DNA of 64,000 nucleotides from Kitasatospora sp052076145. Its GTDB lineage: Bacteria > Actinomycetota > Actinomycetes > Streptomycetales > Streptomycetaceae. Under the pieces are notes generated by a model that was not told the DNA's origin, ran no database searches, and saw only the letters and a list, made by a program, of their open reading frames with translations. A program made the position numbers and the translations under genes. Below, in pieces: positions 55,205 through 63,500 of this stretch. The stretch spans positions 7,626,001 through 7,690,000 of the forward strand of contig NZ_CP197246.1 of the NCBI RefSeq assembly GCF_052076145.1, written 5' to 3'. The stretch's first letter is position 1, and each line of letters starts with the position of its first letter.

Positions 55205-56252
55205 ATTCCTGAGAGTTGGTGTAGATGGCAGTGGAGCTGTCATTCTCGTGACCGACTTGCTGCTGCAGAAACCGCCGGTCAACCCCGTCCTCGGTGAGGT
55301 GTGTGACGTAGGCGTGGCGAACGGAGTGGACGGTCAGCTCCTTCGGGAGCTTCAGGGCGTCGCGGTAGGCGACGAACCGGGCGTTGATCTCCGCCGGCTT
55401 GACCCGGCCGCCCCGCTCGGTCACCCACAACGCGGGGTGGTCCTCGCAGCCGAACCGGGGACGTACGTTCTCCACATAGTCGGCGACCGCCTCCACCGCC
55501 CAGTCCATCACCGACAGCACGTTCCGACGACGTGGAGGCTGACCCTTTTTCGCCTTGCCATAGCGGACGTTGAGCGTGCCGTACCGGCCGAACTGCGGAG
55601 CCTTCGGATTCCGACCGAAGTCGACCACATCCAGCTTCGACGTCTCGGTGCGGCGGAGCCCCCACCCGTAGATGACCTTGAAGAGCGTGGCGTCGCGGTA
55701 GGCGGCGAGGGCTCCCTTGCGCTTGGCCCGGACCGCCCGTTCGACCTGGTCGTCGGCGTAGTCGAGGAAGCGCTGGATCTCCTCGCGGGTGAACGGCCTC
55801 GCCTCGGGACGACCCTCATAGTCGTTGAGGTGGGCGATGGTGTTCCACTCATGGCAGATGGCCACCGGGTGGGTGCCGAAGGCGTCCTCGCAGGCCACCG
55901 TCCAGCCGTAACGGCCGTCGATCAGGAACTCGCTGAACAAGCGTAGGCCGCCCTGATAACTGCGGATCGTGGACGGGGCGAGGTGCTTCTCACTGGTCAG
56001 CCACAGCGACCACTCATCCACATGGCCGGGCGTCCAGGCCCACGGGTACTCGTTGGTGTACTCCAGAAACCGGCGCACGAGCCGTTCCCGAGGAGTGACC
56101 GTGTCCTCGCGGAGCCCACGAGCTGCCTGCTGAGCCCGCCGGCCCCGCAGCATCGCCTCGACCATCGCGTCCTGCGGACGCAGCTGGACCACCCCGGAAA
56201 CCAGCTCCAGATGAGCTGCCCCAGCCAGGTCGGCACGTCGCTGTAGACCCAC
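55119..56252 (-). CDS. Tyrosine recombinase/integrase 2
   Basis: A 377-residue paralogue of integrase 1, about 85 percent identical through the catalytic domain (YGWGLRRTETS, HSVRHAYVTHL, VGHE, TAIYTN). The tail after the Tyr is different (QELHQMGAKLQVARS) and resembles that of integrase 3. All catalytic residues are present. The gene and its upstream 121-bp unit look like one arm of a 1198-bp tandem duplication. No HTH or zinc-ribbon gene follows it. Confidence 0.92.
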   Translation of the reverse strand: MGLQRRADLAGAAHLELVSGVVQLRPQDAMVEAMLRGRRAQQAARGLREDTVTPRERLVRRFLEYTNEYPWAWTPGHVDEWSLWLTSEKHLAPSTIRSYQGGLRLFSEFLIDGRYGWTVACEDAFGTHPVAICHEWNTIAHLNDYEGRPEARPFTREEIQRFLDYADDQVERAVRAKRKGALAAYRDATLFKVIYGWGLRRTETSKLDVVDFGRNPKAPQFGRYGTLNVRYGKAKKGQPPRRRNVLSVMDWAVEAVADYVENVRPRFGCEDHPALWVTERGGRVKPAEINARFVAYRDALKLPKELTVHSVRHAYVTHLTEDGVDRRFLQQQVGHENDSSTAIYTNSQELHQMGAKLQVARSRRGSTSVRRDVMLTA

Positions 56253-56281
56253 TTCCGCCCTCCCTTCCAGAGGGCAAATCT

Positions 56282-56402
56282 TGCATCAGATGGGATCTTG
56301 TCGCCAAACTCCCAGCTCAGGCCGCCAAATTGTAGGAGGATGGAGACCTTGCCGGACGCTGTCCTGACCTCGTGACCTGCGGCTTCTCGCCCATCAGATG
56401 CA
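56282..56402. repeat. 121-bp unit with inverted ends, copy 2
   Basis: Bounded by TGCATCAGATGGG (56282-56294) and CCCATCAGATGCA (56390-56402), inverted with one mismatch. It lies upstream of integrase 2 and contains the end of integrase 3. The distance to the matching point of the other unit is exactly 1198 bp. Confidence 0.75.
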
Positions 56403-57170
56403 ATTCCCGAGGGTTGCTGTAGATGTTCGCGGTGGTCGACAGGGTGGAGTGCCGCAGGGTCTTGGAGATGACGGCCATGGGCACGTTGCCCTCCAGGGCG
56501 AGGGTGGCGGCGAGGTGGCGCAGGTCGTGGATGGTGACGTGGGGGAGCCCGGCCTGTTCGCGCAGTTCGTGGAAGCGTTTACGGACGGCGGCGGGGTGGA
56601 GGGGCTTGCCGTCAGGGCCTTGGAAGATGTGGTTGTTGATGGTGGGGGTGCTTCGGGTCATGGCGCGCTGGAGGGCGGCGGCGACGCGGTCGGACAGGGG
56701 CACCCAGTTGCGGCTCTTCTTGGTCTTCGGTGCGGTGAGGACGAGTTCGTGGTTGTCGATCGCGGAGAGGGTGTGGCGGATGTACATGACGCGGTCGTCC
56801 AGCCGCACGCACGGGCGCTGGAGGCCGAGTGCCTCGCCTTTGCGCAGGCCGGTGCCGATGATGACCTCGAAGAGGTCGGCGAAGGCGGGGTCGACTTCGC
56901 GGCAGTGGGCGAGGAAGGTGACGGCCTGCTCCGCGCTCCAGGGGACGCGTTCGTCGGGGCGGGGCCTGCGCATGGGCAGGGGCTGGGCGGCGTTGAAGGG
57001 GAGGTGGTGGGTGCGGACGGCGGTGCCGAGGGCGCTGGAGAGCGTAGCGAGGCAGTGGTAGACGGCCTGGCGTCCGCGGCCGGCTTCGAGTGGCTGGTGG
57101 GTGTAGGCGGCGATGTGGTCGTGGGCGAGCTCCTCCAGGCGCAACTTGCCGAAGACCACAGGGCCCGGAA
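56317..57170 (-). pseudogene. Tyrosine recombinase 3, N-terminus lost
   Basis: The core-binding and catalytic parts are clear: LRLEELAHDHIAAYTHQPLE, WSAEQAVTFLAHC, IGTGLRKGEALGL (Arg), IHDLRHLAATLALEG (His, Arg), TLRHSTLSTTANIYSN (Tyr; the usual LGH is LRH). Upstream of 57170 the frame continues to 57450 but loses all resemblance to an integrase and collides with the LuxR gene. The first part of the core-binding domain is missing, so the gene is probably truncated by the joint with the neighbouring locus. The tail (PRELHLMGEKPQVTRS) resembles integrase 2. Confidence 0.68.
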
Positions 57171-57376
57171 GTTGAGCCAGAACCCGCTGATCTGCGTCGG
57201 CACCAAGGTGACTCAGCCGAACGACGCGAGAACCAGAAGGGTCACCCGATCTCAGCTCACCCTGCGATTCATCCCCGCTCCCCAGGTACCCGGCCCAGCT
57301 CGGTGCGACGTGATCAGGAATGCCGCTGAGAGGGGTGGAGTCACCGGTGTGGGCGGCATCGCGCGGTAGTGCCCCT

Positions 57377-58123
57377 TCAAGCAGGCCGGTGGCGTGGCGG
57401 CGACTGGATATGCCGTGTGGAGCGGGAAGCCGGCCGGATCGGGCTTCCACTCCGTGGGGTATGCCCGATCCCCGCCGTACGTGCGGTCACGATGGCCTCA
57501 CTGCGGCTGCCGGCTCCCAGTTTGGTCAACACGGCCGAGACGTAGTTGCGCACGGTCTTGTCCGAGAGGATCAGCTCCCTGGCGATCCGCCGGTTGTCGA
57601 AGCCGCAGGCGATGAGACGGAGCACATCGTGCTCACGGGCAGTCAGGGCGGTGAGAGCGCATCTGCTCGGGGCCTCGGCCGCCGAGGCGAGGAGTGACGA
57701 GAGCACGCCGCTGACACCGGGGCTGAGCACCACTCCGCCGCCCTGGACGAGTCGGACGGCGTCGAGGATCATGGCCGGCTCCAGGTCCTTCCGCAGGAGT
57801 CCCCGGGCGCCGGCCGCCAGGGCTGCCAGTGCGAACTCGCTATCCCCGTTCCGGTCCGACCAGGTCGCCACGACGCCCACGGCGGGGAAGCGGCGCACCA
57901 GGGACCGGATCGCGGCGAGTCCGGCCTCCCACGGCCTGTCGAGATCCAGGAGCACGACGTCCGGGCCGGTGTCTCCGATCCGTTCCAGGCACGCCTCGCC
58001 GTCCGCGGCCTCGCCCACCAGGAGAACCGCGCTGTCCGTCAACACCGTGGCGATGCCGATCCGTATGAGCGGGTTGCCCTCGACGAGGAACACCCGGACC
58101 GGCTTGCTCGGCGTCGGCGTCAC
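57377..58123 (-). CDS. NarL/LuxR-type response regulator with atypical receiver
   Basis: A 248-residue regulator. The receiver (1-125) keeps an Asp in VVLLDLDRP and a Lys in LLRKDLE, but the acidic pair near the start is Glu-Gly (FLVEGNP), so phosphorylation is doubtful. The LuxR HTH is LTAREHDVLRLIACGFDNRR and LSDKTVRNYVSAVLTKLGA. The tail after IVTART is 30 Arg/Pro/Ser-rich residues that may be read through a lost stop. The GTG at 58123 has AGGGGAT upstream. It is divergent from the AfsR-type gene and both may control the RiPP-like genes. Confidence 0.85.
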   Translation of the reverse strand: MTPTPSKPVRVFLVEGNPLIRIGIATVLTDSAVLLVGEAADGEACLERIGDTGPDVVLLDLDRPWEAGLAAIRSLVRRFPAVGVVATWSDRNGDSEFALAALAAGARGLLRKDLEPAMILDAVRLVQGGGVVLSPGVSGVLSSLLASAAEAPSRCALTALTAREHDVLRLIACGFDNRRIARELILSDKTVRNYVSAVLTKLGAGSRSEAIVTARTAGIGHTPRSGSPIRPASRSTRHIQSPPRHRPA

Positions 58124-58238
58124 TGGTTATCCCCTTAGGCTTGTCCGGTGTCTTGACCTAGCATGATCGCGAAGCGCTATCGCGCGACTAGCGCCGGTGG
58201 CGGCGGGGAACCCGGCTGGTGCCGCGAGGGGAGGACCG

Positions 58239-61200
58239 TTGGAGTTCCGGCTGCTCGGACCGGAGGAAGTGCTGTGCGGGGAGCAGGTCGTCCCGATATC
58301 GGCGGCCAAGCACCGAGCCGTGTTGAGCATGCTCCTCCTGCGGTCCGACTGGGTCGTCTCGACCGAGGACCTGATCGACGGACTCTGGGGGACGACCCCC
58401 CCTAAGACCGCCAGGACCACGCTGCACAACTACATCCGCCGGCTGCGGAGGATCCTCGGGGAACGTGGGGCCGACATCCTGCGCACCAGGCCCGGCGGGT
58501 ACTCGCTGCTGCTGGAGTCGCACCGGCTCGACGTCCACATCTTCGAGGAACTGGTGAAGCGGGCCGACGGCGCGCAGACGGCGGGGGACCTGGAGGCCGC
58601 CTCCGACCTGCTGCGCCGGGCCCTGCAGCTCTGGCGCGGCAGGGCGCTGGAGGGGACGGCCTCCCGCTATCTCGCGGAGGTGGAGGCACCCCGCCTCGAC
58701 GAGGCGCGGCGCTCGGCCTTCGAGGGGCTGATGGACGTCGATCTCCGGCTGGGCCGTCACGCCGCCCTGTTGGGTGAGATGCGGCGAGAGCTCGAACGCG
58801 AGCCGCTCAGGGAGCGGCTGCGGGCGCAGTACATGCTGGCGCTCTACCGTGCCAACCGGCGTGCCGACGCGCTCGATGTCTACCGGCAGGGGCGCCGCGT
58901 CTTCGTGCGCGAGCTCGGTCTGGAACCGGGTCCGGAACTCGGGGAGATGGAACGTGCGATCCTCGCGGACAGCCCGGACCTCAGGGCGCCCGCGGTGGCC
59001 GCGGTCGAGGACGGTGCACTGGTGGACGGTGCCGAGCGGGTGCTCGTACCCAGACAACTCCCGGCTGACTCCCAGCACTTCACTGGCCGCCGAGACCAGC
59101 TGCGGATGCTGGACGAGTGGGCCGACGACCACGGTGTCAGCGCTCCGGTGGTCATCACGGCGATCGACGGGCGCGGAGGCGTGGGCAAGACCGCGCTCGC
59201 GGTGCACTGGGGGCATGCGGCCCGCGCGAGGTTTCCGGACGGTCAGCTCTACATCGATCTGCGCGGATACTCGACCTCTCGGCCGGTCGCTCCCCTCGAA
59301 GCCCTCACAGCTTTTCTCTACGCCCTGGGCGTGCCCTACGACAGCATCCCGGGCGTCCTCGACCGCGCCGTAGGCCTCTTCCGCACCCTGGTGGCCGGCA
59401 AGCGCATCCTCATCGTGCTCGACAACGCGCGGAGCGTGGCGCAGGTGCGATCGCTGCTCCCCGGGACGCCTGGCTCGTACGTCGTGGTGACCAGCAGGGA
59501 CGTACTGGCGGGGCTGGTCGTACGGGACAACGCCCGCCACCTCAGGGTGGACGCCCTGTCCCCGGTGGAGGCCGGGGAACTGCTGGAACGGCTCCTGGGG
59601 GCGGCGCTCGTCCAGGCCGAGCCCGAGGCCACCGCGGAGCTGGCCGGGCTGTGCGGGCTCCTACCCCTCGCGCTGAGGATCGCAGCCGTCAATGTGCTCG
59701 AAGCCGGTGGGGACCACCCGGTGGCCGCCTACGTTGCACGGCTCCGGGCCGAGGACCGGCGGCTGGGCGCGCTCAGTGTGCCGGAGGACGAGGACAGCGA
59801 TCTGCGGGTGGTCTTCTCCGTGTCCTACGAGTCCCTGTCACCCGACGAGCGGAGGCTCTTCCGGCGGCTCAGTCTCGTACCCGGGCCCACGACCACCACG
59901 GGTGGCGCGTCCGCCCTTCTCGGCGTCGGGCGCGCCCGGGCGTCGCAGTTGTTGAAGCGACTGGTCGCCGCGCATCTGGTCGGCCAGCTGGACTACGACG
60001 TGTTCCACTTCCACGACCTGCTCCGGCTCCACGCCGAGGAGTGCATGGCGGCGGAGGAGAGCAACGACGAACGGACGGCCGTACTGCAGCGGCTCTACGA
60101 CTATTACCTGGCGGGTGTGCAGGCCGGGGCTCGGTTGCTCTACCCGGAGAAGGTGCGGGTGTTCACCACCGAACACGCCGTCGGCGACGCGGTCGCGATG
60201 CACGACCAGACCGCCGCCCAGGAGTGGTTCCGGCAGGAGCGCACCAATCTCGTCCTCGCCGCGCAACGCGCCGCGGAGTTGGGCCTGCGTCCCGCCGCCT
60301 GGGAGCTGTGCGACGGCCTGCGAGGCTACTTCTGGTTGGTCCGCACCGCCCCGGACTGGATCTCGGTGTCGGAGGCGGCGATCGAGTCGGCCCAGGCGGC
60401 CGGTGAGGTGATCGGTGCCGCGGCCGCGCGGCTGAGCCTCGGCGACGCCCACCGCAGTCTCGGTAACTACGGGAGCGCGGCCCAGCACTACCGCGCGGTG
60501 CTGGAGGTCTCGGAGTCCGCCGGGTGGCGGGAGGGGAAGGCCCGGGCGCTCATCAACCTGGGCCTGGTCGACATCTTGACCGGTGACCTGCGGGACGCCG
60601 TGAAGCGCTACGAGGAGGCATTGGCGTTCCTGCCGGCCGATCCGCAGTGGACCATGCTCCGGCTGAGCGCGGAGGGCAACATGGGCCTGCTCCGCCAGGA
60701 GCTCGGCGACCTCCGGGCGGCGGAACGACACATCCGCACAACGGTCGAGTTGAGCCGGCGGATCGACTCGCGCGGTGCCGAGGGCGTCTCCAAGGGGAAC
60801 CTGGGACAGATCCTCAGCCTCCTGGGACGCTCCGACGAGGCACTCGACCGGCTCACGGACGCCCTGGCGATCCACCGGGAGATCGGCAACCGGGGCAGCG
60901 AGGCGGAGACACTGCGGGCCCTGGCCGAATGGCACCGGGACCGGAACGAGCACGAGGTGGCCCTGGACCTCGCGACGGCAGCCGCCTCCTTGGCCGAGGA
61001 GATCGACGAGAGCCGGCTGACCGCAGCGGCCCTCCAGACCGTGGCCTCCGTCCACACCCGCCGCGGGGAACTGGCCGAAGCCGAGGAGGCATTCGACCGG
61101 GCGCAGGCCCTCGCCGAACTGGCCGGGGCCAGGCACACGGAGGCGGCGATCCTGATCGGCCGGGCCGAATCGTGCCTCCTGGACGGCCGCCTCGCGGAGG

Positions 61201-61484
61201 CCGACGCCCACGGACGGTCCGCACTGGCCAATGCACGCGGCGAGGGCTACCGCATCATCGAGGGTCAGGCGCTGACCGTCCTCGGCCGGGTCCGCCTGGC
61301 CGGGGGACGGCCGGACGAGGCGGCCGGGCTCGCCACCCAGGCCGCCGCCGTCCTGGAGGAGACCGGCCACCGGCTCGGCCTGTCCGGCGCGCACGAAGTG
61401 CTCTCCCGCGCGCGTCGGCAGGCGTCCGTCGACCACGGTCAGGACCGGGACCGGGGGGCCGGTGGGACAGAGCCTCCCGGATGA
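58239..61484 (+). CDS. AfsR-like regulator (SARP/BTAD, NB-ARC, TPR)
   Basis: A 1081-residue regulator with the AfsR plan. An OmpR-like winged helix (MEFRLLGPEEV, AKHRAVLSMLLLRSDWVVS, LHNYIRRLRRILG) is followed by the BTAD domain (LRRALQLWRGRALEG, REPLRERLRAQYMLALYRAN, RQGRRVFVRELGLEPGPEL). The NB-ARC ATPase has Walker A GRGGVGKTALAV at about 310 and LIVLDNARS; TPR-like repeats fill the last 400 residues. The TTG at 58239 is preferred since GGGGAGG lies six bases upstream and the product then starts as AfsR-type proteins do; a GTG at 58197 is the alternative. It likely activates the adjacent biosynthetic locus. Confidence 0.9.
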   Translation: MEFRLLGPEEVLCGEQVVPISAAKHRAVLSMLLLRSDWVVSTEDLIDGLWGTTPPKTARTTLHNYIRRLRRILGERGADILRTRPGGYSLLLESHRLDVHIFEELVKRADGAQTAGDLEAASDLLRRALQLWRGRALEGTASRYLAEVEAPRLDEARRSAFEGLMDVDLRLGRHAALLGEMRRELEREPLRERLRAQYMLALYRANRRADALDVYRQGRRVFVRELGLEPGPELGEMERAILADSPDLRAPAVAAVEDGALVDGAERVLVPRQLPADSQHFTGRRDQLRMLDEWADDHGVSAPVVITAIDGRGGVGKTALAVHWGHAARARFPDGQLYIDLRGYSTSRPVAPLEALTAFLYALGVPYDSIPGVLDRAVGLFRTLVAGKRILIVLDNARSVAQVRSLLPGTPGSYVVVTSRDVLAGLVVRDNARHLRVDALSPVEAGELLERLLGAALVQAEPEATAELAGLCGLLPLALRIAAVNVLEAGGDHPVAAYVARLRAEDRRLGALSVPEDEDSDLRVVFSVSYESLSPDERRLFRRLSLVPGPTTTTGGASALLGVGRARASQLLKRLVAAHLVGQLDYDVFHFHDLLRLHAEECMAAEESNDERTAVLQRLYDYYLAGVQAGARLLYPEKVRVFTTEHAVGDAVAMHDQTAAQEWFRQERTNLVLAAQRAAELGLRPAAWELCDGLRGYFWLVRTAPDWISVSEAAIESAQAAGEVIGAAAARLSLGDAHRSLGNYGSAAQHYRAVLEVSESAGWREGKARALINLGLVDILTGDLRDAVKRYEEALAFLPADPQWTMLRLSAEGNMGLLRQELGDLRAAERHIRTTVELSRRIDSRGAEGVSKGNLGQILSLLGRSDEALDRLTDALAIHREIGNRGSEAETLRALAEWHRDRNEHEVALDLATAAASLAEEIDESRLTAAALQTVASVHTRRGELAEAEEAFDRAQALAELAGARHTEAAILIGRAESCLLDGRLAEADAHGRSALANARGEGYRIIEGQALTVLGRVRLAGGRPDEAAGLATQAAAVLEETGHRLGLSGAHEVLSRARRQASVDHGQDRDRGAGGTEPPG

Positions 61485-61520
61485 TCCCCAGCGCCGCTGT
61501 CCGCGCTCAGGGCAGGGCCG

Positions 61521-63017
61521 TCACGGCGTGTCCCCGAGCGCCCCGGGGCCGTCCACCCGGGTCACCAGTCCCGCCGCGAGCAGCAGGTCCAGGCACTCGA
61601 GGGTGGTCCTGCGGGCGCAGTCCTCACCCAGTGGTCCGCGCACTGTGCGGCGGTACCCCTCGACGAGCGAGGCCAGCGGTACCCGCTCGCACAGGGCATA
61701 GACGGTCCATGTGTGGGCGTCGAGCCAGTGGAAGCGAGCCCGGTCCGGCATCAGCACCAGAAGCTGCCGCAGGGCAGGCAGCTCCCGGACCAGCACGGGT
61801 TCGGTGCGCACGAAGCTGCCCTCGGTGGACGACGATTCACCGGACTGGCCCACGGTGACCGGTCGGGGCATCTGGATCAGAGAGCGCGCCCGGGGTTCGC
61901 AGTGCTCGACGGCATCGAGCAGCCAGTGGACGAAGCGGCGGCCCTCCGGAGTCACATGCCCGTGGTCGGCACAGAGGGCCTGCTCCGCGAGGTAGACTAG
62001 TCGCTCCAGGACGGTGCCGTGGCTGCCGAGTTCGGCGGCCCGGCTCCCCGGGGTCGGCTCGTCGATGACATCGTCGGCGGGTGGGGGGCCGTACCGGGCG
62101 ACGAGGTCGGGAGCGGCCTCGCGGGCCGCGGCCTGGAAGACCATCATGTGCGCGTAGAAGTGCAGCGCCGCCAGTACCCTGATGAAAGTCCAGGAGGACT
62201 GCCGCCAGGGAATGGGCACCTCGGCCGTGCCGTCCTCCACCAGCGCGCACGAGCGCAGCACGTCGAACAGCTTCAGGTGCGCTCCCTCGTGCAGCAGCGT
62301 CTCGGCCGTCGTCCAGGGGTCGCGGAGCCGGCCGGGGGACATCAGGATCGCGGACGGCAGGGGGTCGCCGCCCGACAGTGACTGCAGCGGGCCGTCGGAC
62401 GACTCTCCGTCGCTGAAGCCGATCAGCGAGATGTGCCGCAGCACGCTCGGGCCGATCTGCGGGAGGAGCGAGGTGAGCAGGTCGCCGCCCTGTCGCAGCG
62501 CCTCGACCATCTCCTGGGTCGCGTCGAAGGGCTCGCTCGGGCCGCCCGGTTCGAAGCTGTTTCGGCACAGCTCGCGGAGCCGTTCGGCCAGGGCCGGCCG
62601 GGAGGTCGGTTCCCGGAGCCCGGTCCACACCCAGCCCGCCCCGGTCCGGGGCCAGGGACGGTCGCGGGTCAGCATGAGGCTCTCGCAGGGGCCGGAGCCG
62701 TCTGAGGGCAGCGGCCAGGCTCCCTGCGCCAGATGGCTGCCGAGGGCGCTCGCGGCGAACACCCCGCTCTCCAGGCAGGCCACGTCGTCCTCGAAGGCGT
62801 TGCGCAGCACGGGGTCGGACAGAGCCGGGACGATCCGGTCGTCCGGCTCCAGCGAGAGCATGTGCAGGACGTCGGCGTGCCGGGGGTCGCGGGCGCCGAG
62901 GAGCGAGAGCCCGAGGCGGTACCTCGCGAGATTCCTCGCTCCGATGGCGGTGGAGTCCCCGAAGAGACCGTCCCGCGTCAGTACGTCCTCCGCCGTGCGG
63001 TGGGAGACCATGGCCAC
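61521..63017 (-). CDS. HExxH peptide-modifying enzyme (possible beta-hydroxylase)
   Basis: A 498-residue protein with TAETLLHEGAHLKLFDVL, an HExxH motif at residues 243-247. It resembles the HExxH proteins found in RiPP loci, some of which are now annotated as 2-oxoglutarate-dependent peptide beta-hydroxylases. The last about 80 residues (FHWLDAHTWTVYALCERVPL, LDLLLAAGLVTR) look like a small winged-helix leader-binding domain of the PqqD type. AAAGG lies eight bases before the GTG at 63017. The precursor candidate is directly upstream, and both are on the strand of the LanB-like gene. The reaction is inferred only. Confidence 0.72.
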   Translation of the reverse strand: MAMVSHRTAEDVLTRDGLFGDSTAIGARNLARYRLGLSLLGARDPRHADVLHMLSLEPDDRIVPALSDPVLRNAFEDDVACLESGVFAASALGSHLAQGAWPLPSDGSGPCESLMLTRDRPWPRTGAGWVWTGLREPTSRPALAERLRELCRNSFEPGGPSEPFDATQEMVEALRQGGDLLTSLLPQIGPSVLRHISLIGFSDGESSDGPLQSLSGGDPLPSAILMSPGRLRDPWTTAETLLHEGAHLKLFDVLRSCALVEDGTAEVPIPWRQSSWTFIRVLAALHFYAHMMVFQAAAREAAPDLVARYGPPPADDVIDEPTPGSRAAELGSHGTVLERLVYLAEQALCADHGHVTPEGRRFVHWLLDAVEHCEPRARSLIQMPRPVTVGQSGESSSTEGSFVRTEPVLVRELPALRQLLVLMPDRARFHWLDAHTWTVYALCERVPLASLVEGYRRTVRGPLGEDCARRTTLECLDLLLAAGLVTRVDGPGALGDTP

Positions 63018-63078
63018 GCTGGTTGCCTTTCTGTTCCGTTCCTACGGTGCGGTGTGGGCCGGTGTCCGGCCCGGGTCC

Positions 63079-63124
63079 GGCGGTGGAGTGCGGTGTGCGC
63101 CACCGTGACAAGCACTCCACCGCC
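63079..63124 (-). terminator. Hairpin between precursor and HExxH genes
   Basis: A perfect 13-bp stem (GGCGGTGGAGTGC with its complement) and a 20-nt loop lie 72 bp after the precursor stop. It may be a partial terminator or a 3' stabiliser that makes precursor mRNA more abundant than that of the enzyme. Confidence 0.65.
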
Positions 63125-63196
63125 GTACGGCTGCTCAGACGGCCGTCGGACGGCCGGGGTCGGCGGCCGTGACAAGGCCGCACGGGTGAGCGGTAC

Positions 63197-63352
63197 TTAC
63201 GCGGCCTGGTCGGCCTTCGCATACGTCGGCACTGCCTGGTACGCCGGGATCCAGGCGCGCTCGATCGCGGAGTCCGTCATGACGCGCGGCACCTCGTCCT
63301 TGGCGAGGGCCATGATGGCGAACTGCGGTAGCCGGATTACCTGCACTGACAT
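63197..63352 (-). CDS. Candidate RiPP precursor peptide (51 residues)
   Basis: A 51-residue peptide that starts MSVQVIRLPQFAIMALAKDE and ends YQAVPTYAKADQAA. AAGGAG lies seven bases before the ATG at 63352. Its size, good ribosome site, following hairpin and place between a LanB-like gene and an HExxH enzyme make it the obvious substrate. It has no Cys, one Ser and two Thr, so it is not a normal lanthipeptide or thiopeptide core. The border of leader and core is unknown; the Tyr/Pro/Lys/Asp-containing end is the likely core. Confidence 0.68.
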   Translation of the reverse strand: MSVQVIRLPQFAIMALAKDEVPRVMTDSAIERAWIPAYQAVPTYAKADQAA

Positions 63353-63500
63353 GGGTGTACTCCTTCTTCGTTCTTCGTGATGTTTCATGCGCCCGGAGCT
63401 GTGCTCCGGTGTCCGTGGTGCGGGCCCCACCGGTAGCCGGGACGTCCGCGAGTGGAGGAGCCGGGCGGAGAGGCCGGGCAAGGCCGTCTGTCCGTCGCGA

